Source: Saxidomus purpurata (taxonomy: Eukaryota > Mollusca > Bivalvia > Venerida > Veneridae). Taken from it: DNA of 64,000 nt. Where the stretch lies: contig JAFMSR010000013.1 in assembly GCA_022818135.1 (NCBI GenBank), forward strand, positions 25,807,635-25,871,634, written 5' to 3'. Each line of letters starts with the position of its first letter. Position 1 is the stretch's first letter. A program made the translations under genes and the position numbers. This document shows, piece after piece, positions 59,090 to 64,000 of the stretch. Under the pieces are notes generated by a model. The model did not search any database. It saw only the letters and a list, made by a program, of their open reading frames with translations, and was not told the DNA's origin.

Positions 59090-60371
59090 ACGGGTAGAGT
59101 TTTTAAGTTAAAAAAAGACCAAACAAATAAAGTCTCAGAAAAATAAAAAAAATATTCATTAAAAAGGGGAAATGTTATATTTTATCATCCCGTTTGTGAT
59201 TTTAAAATATTTTTATTAGTTAAAATGTTATCGCGAGTTAACGACAGCGCTCCTATACAAACCTATAGTAAATTTGTGGCGTGTATTGGCCCTGGCTGTG
59301 ACACTTTTTCTGCCACATGTCAGGTACGAGGGGACTAAGGTACGAGTTGACCCGGAAGCTTATCAAAGATGATTATGATAGAAAGATATACCACAGATAA
59401 CAGTTACACGTAACAGATAGTAATACGCACATTGTATGTCTGTCAATGTCTGAGACCATACTCAATTTTATATGTACAGTAGTGAATTTATAAATAATTG
59501 CTTCCGGTCAAAGAGAAATTCTCCTTTGAAAAGAGTTTAGATACAGTCTAATTTATTTACGAATCACCCAAGGTTGACTTACCGCTAACGCAATTTGCAT
59601 ACATGTTTGGGAAATCTTGACCGAATTTTGCCCTTCTCCTTTCTTAACTGATATTCTCACATTCACCCTGGTTTGTCAGAAGACGGAAGACGATAATAGT
59701 CATGGCAGGAACCGTCGGTTATAGAGTATTCCTGGTCATGGTCAGTCAATTTGTATCCAATATGGCGGAAAAATAACTCGTAACACTATCAATCGGAACA
59801 CCTCGGCATGGGTTAACGGAATCTGCCGAGATCCTCCGATCGGGAATATTGTTTGCCCTATTTTCTTCAATGGCGGATAATATGTGAAGAGTGCCTGTTT
59901 ACAGTATAAATAAAACAATCTGACTCCGAGCATACTATGTGTAGAAAAAATATATCAACATATGACGAAAATGGTTCTGTATGATAAACGATTGTATAGA
60001 GTTTAGCATGAATTATTCAACAAGCATGAAGTGTTTCCGGCAATATACGTACATTCTCAAATGTTTGATTCTGATCGTTGAACTATTTTGTGTCGGACGA
60101 TTTTCAGATGAGAATAATCAGTCTTCGGTTTAAGAATCAAGCCTCAAAATGCCGGTAGGTACTATAGTTGTCCTTACGGACACCTAAAAATACCAGGAAA
60201 ATACAATGTATTTTGGAAATTATTGAATATTTTCAATTCAACATTGGCACAGTTATAGCAATGTTGGGAATCCTTGTTCATTTACTGACATAGTTTTTTC
60301 TTGTCAAGCATTCTTATAGTCGAGAAGGTTTCTGAAGGATACCTCTTGTTATTTATTGACATATCTTTCAG

Positions 60372-60653
60372 TTTGAAGGTGGGAAGGCGGAATTACTTCT
60401 TTCTTCAGCCCACAAGTCTGCACCAAAGTTGATTGCCATCACCAAGGAGGAGGAGATAGTTAACATGGCTATTGTGTGCGACAATGTGTACATTCTCCCG
60501 GATACTGCAGAAACAATAGAGACCATGCTGGTTCTGCTGGGGATGTATTGCCTAAGAGACTTGGACTATCTCAAGGTCTACTTGCAGGTGCTGACAGTTT
60601 TTCAACAACAATATGAGGGACACAAGACATGTATGGTTTCATACAGTTTCTGA
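60372..60653 (+). CDS. Single terminal exon, resembles SAMD3-like C-terminal region
   Basis: Acceptor TATCTTTCAG/TTT followed by 93 open codons in phase 0 to TGA. Reads FEGGKAELLL, APKLIAITKEEE, NVYILPDTAETIETM, then LLGMYCLRDLDYLKVYLQVL. The small-helix pattern L-L-x-x-Y-x-(F/L)-x-x-x-Y-x-x-x-x-x-x-x-L recalls the C-terminal part of 'sterile alpha motif domain-containing 3-like' proteins, which are multicopy in molluscs. GC content is higher than in the flanks, as in a real exon. Upstream exons not found; it may belong to a gene or to a mobile unit. Confidence 0.45.
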   Translation, partial: FEGGKAELLLSSAHKSAPKLIAITKEEEIVNMAIVCDNVYILPDTAETIETMLVLLGMYCLRDLDYLKVYLQVLTVFQQQYEGHKTCMVSYSF

Positions 60654-61112
60654 AACTGATGACTGCAGAGATTAAAAAATGAGGTTTATCAATATTGATT
60701 CACAAATGATCATGGGATAGACGGAATGTTAAATTTAAGTCTACAGATTTTAAACTGAAGGAAATTTATAACTGTTCAATATATGAGAAATGTGATTTCT
60801 CTGTCCATTTGATGTCATTTTCATCCACAAACTTGATAGGTATAAAATTTAATAATAGCTGAAAGAAATCTTGCTGACATATTTCGAACTGTTAACTGTG
60901 AGATTAGAAAATAGGCATGGAGAAGTGCAAATCCTATACTGCAAGCTTGATTAGATTTCTTCCTTATTACAGATAATTTGTAATTATCTCTTAAACTTGT
61001 AATTTCTTTAAAATTACATAAATGTATAAATAAATGGGTTTTGTATCACTCAGGTAACCCTGGGGGGGGGGGGGGGGTATAAATTCACTGAATTTGCTTG
61101 TCTCCCTTTTTT
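60654..61112. other. Non-coding stretch with a 16-G run
   Basis: A homopolymer of 16 G lies at 61062-61077. Nothing else supportable. Confidence 0.6.
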
Positions 61113-62191
61113 AGCTCGACTTTTCGAAGAAAGGGGAGCTATCCTACTCGCCTCGGCGTTGGTGTTACACCTTGGTTAAGTTTTTCATAACACCCCACTT
61201 TATTTCAAAACCATTAGAGGTAATGCTTTGAAACTTACAATACTTGTTAACCATCATAACCTCCATCAACAGACAAGAGTAGATAACTGACAGGGTTTTT
61301 GTCAGAATTATGGCCCTTTTGTTACTTAGAAAGTGCATTGAACTCGGTTAAGTTGTTCGTACCATCCCACTTTATTTCAAAACCATTACAGATATTGCTT
61401 TGAAACTTTTCATACTTGTTTACCGTCAGGTTTTTGTCAGAATTATGGCCCTTTTGTGACTTAGAAAATACAATGAATATTGGTAAAGTCCATTTAAATT
61501 GAATTAACCCTTTGAGATTTTCCCTGGAAACTTGGAATACTTGTTTGCATCATTACCCCCATCTGTAGGCAAGAGAAGGTAACTCTGTCAATAAACTTTT
61601 GAAAATTAAGGCTCTTTATTGACTTAGAATCTCGGTTAAGTTTTTCGTACCAGTCCACTTTTTGACTGAGCTGTTTGAGATTTTACTATGAAAGTTGGAA
61701 TATTTGTTTACCATCATGATCCCCAAATGAAGACAGGAGAATGTAACTCTGTCAAGGATTTCATTTTAATTATAGCCCATTAACCAACTTAGAAACTCGA
61801 TTAATTTTCATTCTTGTCCACTAGTTGACTTAACAATTTGAGATATTGCTTTGAAAGTTGGAAAACTAATGTACCTTCATGATACCTATCTGTAAGCAAG
61901 AGAAGATAGCTCTGTGAAAATGTTTTTTGATTTGTCCATAGAAATTCCTAGTTAAAGTCTTGTGTACAACTTGCACTATATATCATTAATCACTTTTAAG
62001 TATTAATTTTAAACTTTGCTGCAGTATTCAGGGATATCAAACAATTAAGTTTGATGACTCTTTGTCTTAATATCTTGCTACTTGTGGCCCTTGTTTTTAC
62101 AGATCCTTGTTTTGCCTTTTACTGCCAAAGTTTTGTTTTATTGGCAAGCACTGAAAAAGTTGAGCGCGCTGTCCTATTGACAGCTCTTGTT
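61113..62191 (+). mobile_element. Minisatellite-bearing, Helentron-like element
   Basis: 5' AGCTCGACTTTTCGAAGAAA. Units have GAATTATGGCCCTTTTGT, TCGGTTAAGTTTTTCGTACC and TTTGAAAGTTGGAATA blocks. The 3' end is the perfect hairpin GCTGTC-CTATT-GACAGC (62168-62184) followed by TCTTGTT. A terminal hairpin close to a T-rich end is a Helentron feature. Same family as 37075-38400. Confidence 0.75.
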
Positions 62192-62740
62192 ATTATGCCT
62201 GCCTGTCTGGAACATACATTGAGTACTATTCAACAGTTGATATTTCACACAATGATAGAGGGCATAAAGAGGAGGTGCAGTGTGCAAGAACCATAACTAT
62301 ACCTTCTTAATTAGTTGAATTTTCTCCCTTTATTAGAATTTCTTGTCTGCGGCATAACTCGAAAACTCTTGAGGGGAACTTTTTTCTACTTTAAATATAA
62401 TTCCCTTTGCCGGGGGGCGGGGCGAGGGGGGGGGTGAAGTATCTCAGGGAGCATCCATCGTTTCCAATGGTTTCATTTTTTGTTTGTTTTTATACTAAAG
62501 CATATGTAAATCATAATGTAATTGTTCTTTGTTTTGTTCAATTTGTATTAATAAGATGCTAGTATGTCTGTGATAACTGATCTAGTCATTTATATCATTA
62601 ATAAATAAATATTTTGTTTTAGGAGTAGTTGTCATTTCTTTGTTATCAGTCCAAAATTGGCAATGCTGGAATAAAACTAAAACATGTGACATGTTTATCT
62701 ATATAGATTTTTTGGTGACTGGTGTTGTAAAACAGCACAC
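62192..62740. other. Non-coding stretch
   Basis: A G-rich tract (GGGGGGCGGGGCGAGGGGGG) lies near 62412. No gene. Confidence 0.5.
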
Positions 62741-63010
62741 TTCAGTTTTGAAACATGTCAAGTGTTGCAGTTTGAAACACCTACCGTGTTTACTTTACGT
62801 GTTCATGTGTTTTAAAAGTGTAACAGAGGAAGTGTTCTGCTTTGAAACGTGTCACATGTTTCATTTGGAACACGTGAACACGTTCCAAGTTGGAACACTA
62901 GTGTTTCATCGAAAACAGTGTGTGTTTCAAAAGTGAACACGTGACGCGTTTCGTTTTGAACGTGTTTTAAAAGTAACGGGAGAAGTGTTTCAAAAAGTGT
63001 TTAAAAACGA
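62741..63010. repeat. Cluster of GTGTTTCAAA / GAACACGTG motifs
   Basis: GTGTTTYRAAA, AACACGTGAACACGTTCC and the perfect palindrome AACACTAGTGTT recur at irregular spacing. Small ORFs across it are rich in Cys and His only because the motif repeats. Confidence 0.6.
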
Positions 63011-63233
63011 AACGTCCGTTTTTACAGTGATATATTTATCAGCATTAGTAAAAATACTCATGTAAGTCGGTGATTATTAGGGGCTGAATTTGCTTTTCGG
63101 TGCACGTCAGCCGTATTAAGCTTGCTTTTGACCAGAAGTTGGTAACTTTAAACGGTTACAGCCGTTAAATGACAAGAAGAATGTATAACATTTTTTGAAT
63201 TGAGAAATGTAAGGCACCTTTTAAGAATTACAG

Positions 63234-63330
63234 ACGTTTCGGCCCCATGACATTTCGGCCACATGACGTTTCGGTCCCAAAGACGTTTCGGCCCCAATTG
63301 CCGTTTCGGCCACATGACATTTCGGCCCCA
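63234..63330 (+). repeat. Six tandem ~16-18 bp units of ACGTTTCGGCCCC
   Basis: Units ACGTTTCGGCCCCATG, ACATTTCGGCCACATG, ACGTTTCGGTCCCAAAG, ACGTTTCGGCCCCAATTG, CCGTTTCGGCCACATG and ACATTTCGGCCCCAG. They end ~20 bp before the retrotransposon ORF1 start. Confidence 0.85.
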
Positions 63331-63348
63331 GAAAGCTAATGACATATA

Positions 63349-63816
63349 ATGACCGGTGGATTACCGACGAATAAAACGTGCTCACTAGATGACCCAGATT
63401 TGACCATAACAGCCAGCGGCATTCAGGTCACAGACGGAGAAGATTTAATCACTCAAGTTAGGGCGATTATTGATGAACTGGGTGTTGACGTCTCGTCGCA
63501 GACTATGATTACAGCGGCAACTCGCCTCCCTTCTCGGATAAACAGAAAACCTCCAATTGTGAAATTTAGTGTGAGATCTTTAAAAGAGAAAGTCATTATC
63601 CTAATGGGCAAATATAAGCTGAAAGATTCTGATGCATATAGTTATGTATACCTGAAAAGCAGCAAATCACATGCAGAGAGACTTATTGAACTTAATGCTC
63701 GGACAATCCTGCGAAGTATCCCAAATGGAAACATGTTCAGGGTGGACGCAAACGGTAGGATCAAACCACGTTCCCAAGGTAGTACACCCGGTAGCACCAC
63801 AGCTGGTCAACAATAG
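63349..63816 (+). CDS. Non-LTR retrotransposon ORF1 (155 aa)
   Basis: Residues ~20-130 follow the ORF1 pattern of CR1/RTE-type LINEs: DLITQVRAIIDELGV, TAATRLPSR, PPIVKFSVRSLKEKVI, a basic segment with YVYLKSS, then NARTILRSIPNGNMFRVDANGRI, comparable to an RRM-like/C-terminal domain that binds RNA. The last ~15 residues are Ser/Thr/Gly-rich. The ATG at 63349 is the first Met after the tandem repeat; whether it is the true start or a truncated N-terminus cannot be told. It ends with TAG at 63814-63816. Confidence 0.7.
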   Translation: MTGGLPTNKTCSLDDPDLTITASGIQVTDGEDLITQVRAIIDELGVDVSSQTMITAATRLPSRINRKPPIVKFSVRSLKEKVIILMGKYKLKDSDAYSYVYLKSSKSHAERLIELNARTILRSIPNGNMFRVDANGRIKPRSQGSTPGSTTAGQQ

Positions 63817-64000
63817 GAAGAGAACCGGTCCAATGCCACATTGAAACTAGCGCATCTAAATGTATGTGGATGGACGAAAGATAATAATTTGCTAAGGGTG
63901 AATTTGTTAAACTCTGTTAACGCGGATATTATATGCATATGTGAAACACATTTACGCGGAAGCAATAATGCTACATTACCAGGATTTAATTGGTTCGGTA
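63817..64000 (+). CDS. Non-LTR retrotransposon ORF2, N-terminal endonuclease (cut by window)
   Basis: The same frame continues after the TAG with no further stop to the window edge. LKLAHLNVCGWTK contains the conserved Asn of APE-type endonucleases and NADIICICETHL the catalytic Glu; PGFNWFG is the next conserved strand. No in-frame ATG lies between the stop and the first conserved residues. Reverse transcriptase should follow beyond 64000. Confidence 0.8.

Larger units (their letters stand above)
55809..59350. mobile_element. ~3.5 kb element or nest with GTCAACTCRTACC ends
   Basis: Left end GTCAACTCATACCTAAGT...CTTGTACCTGA; right end, reverse complemented, GTCAACTCGTACCTTAGT...CTCGTACCTGA. 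The same motif occurs internally at 56008 (direct) and 57268-57325 (inverted), and GGCAGAAAAAGTGTCA lies inverted at 57342 and 59300. This suggests two nested or tandem copies. No transposase seen. Confidence 0.55.

Noticed and set aside
62640..62936. 98-residue ORF rich in Cys, His and Phe that looks like a small secreted protein
   Set aside because: Composition arises from repeats of GTGTTTC/AAACATGTC; no signal peptide and no conservation of spacing.
1..64000. CRISPR array or prokaryotic operon
   Set aside because: All regular repeats are minisatellites or palindrome arrays without uniform spacers, and the coding DNA is spliced.

Overview
This is an AT-rich, intron-rich animal genomic window, most likely from a bivalve mollusc. 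Reasons: one large spliced gene of metazoan type, long introns packed with repeat types familiar from bivalves (tRNA-derived SINEs, fold-back MITEs, elements with internal ~100-170 bp tandem arrays), and no prokaryotic features. There is no operon, CRISPR array or bacterial gene. One 500-base run of N (49626-50125) is a scaffold gap.

The main gene is an integrin alpha subunit on the + strand. I could place 13 consecutive exons between 6964 and 45518 with GT/AG borders and matching phases, about 637 codons. They cover most of the seven-bladed FG-GAP beta-propeller, including three calcium-binding loops, the thigh domain, and the start of calf-1. The exon(s) for the signal peptide and the first strand lie upstream of the window or were not recognised. 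The rest of calf-1, calf-2, the transmembrane segment and the tail are not visible in the 18.5 kb after exon 13, which include the gap.

The introns hold most of the mobile DNA. Intron 2 (8066-13484) carries a MITE apparently split by a ~3.7 kb insertion, and a ~1.1 kb long-inverted-repeat element. Intron 4 (15576-32436) carries the most striking object: a ~7.5 kb element (16104-23636) with ~550 bp inverted ends, a dense array of a 14-bp palindrome (TTAGAACGTYCTAA), and minus-strand exons of a DUF7869-like protein. It also holds a three-fold tandem repeat containing tRNA-like sequence, a 1.5 kb inverted-repeat element carrying a minisatellite core, and two fold-back/MITE elements. Intron 7 (34453-41998) carries a 6.4 kb element with ~175 bp inverted ends.

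After the gap (50126-64000) there are repeats, SINEs, minisatellite-bearing elements, a decayed minus-strand transposase-like fragment (54758-55139), a single exon of a protein resembling the C-terminal part of SAMD3-like proteins (60372-60653), and at the right edge the 5' part of a non-LTR retrotransposon: an ORF1 (63349-63816) and the start of an APE-type endonuclease in the same frame after a TAG stop.

Domain and family names come from recognising motifs by eye; no database search was run.
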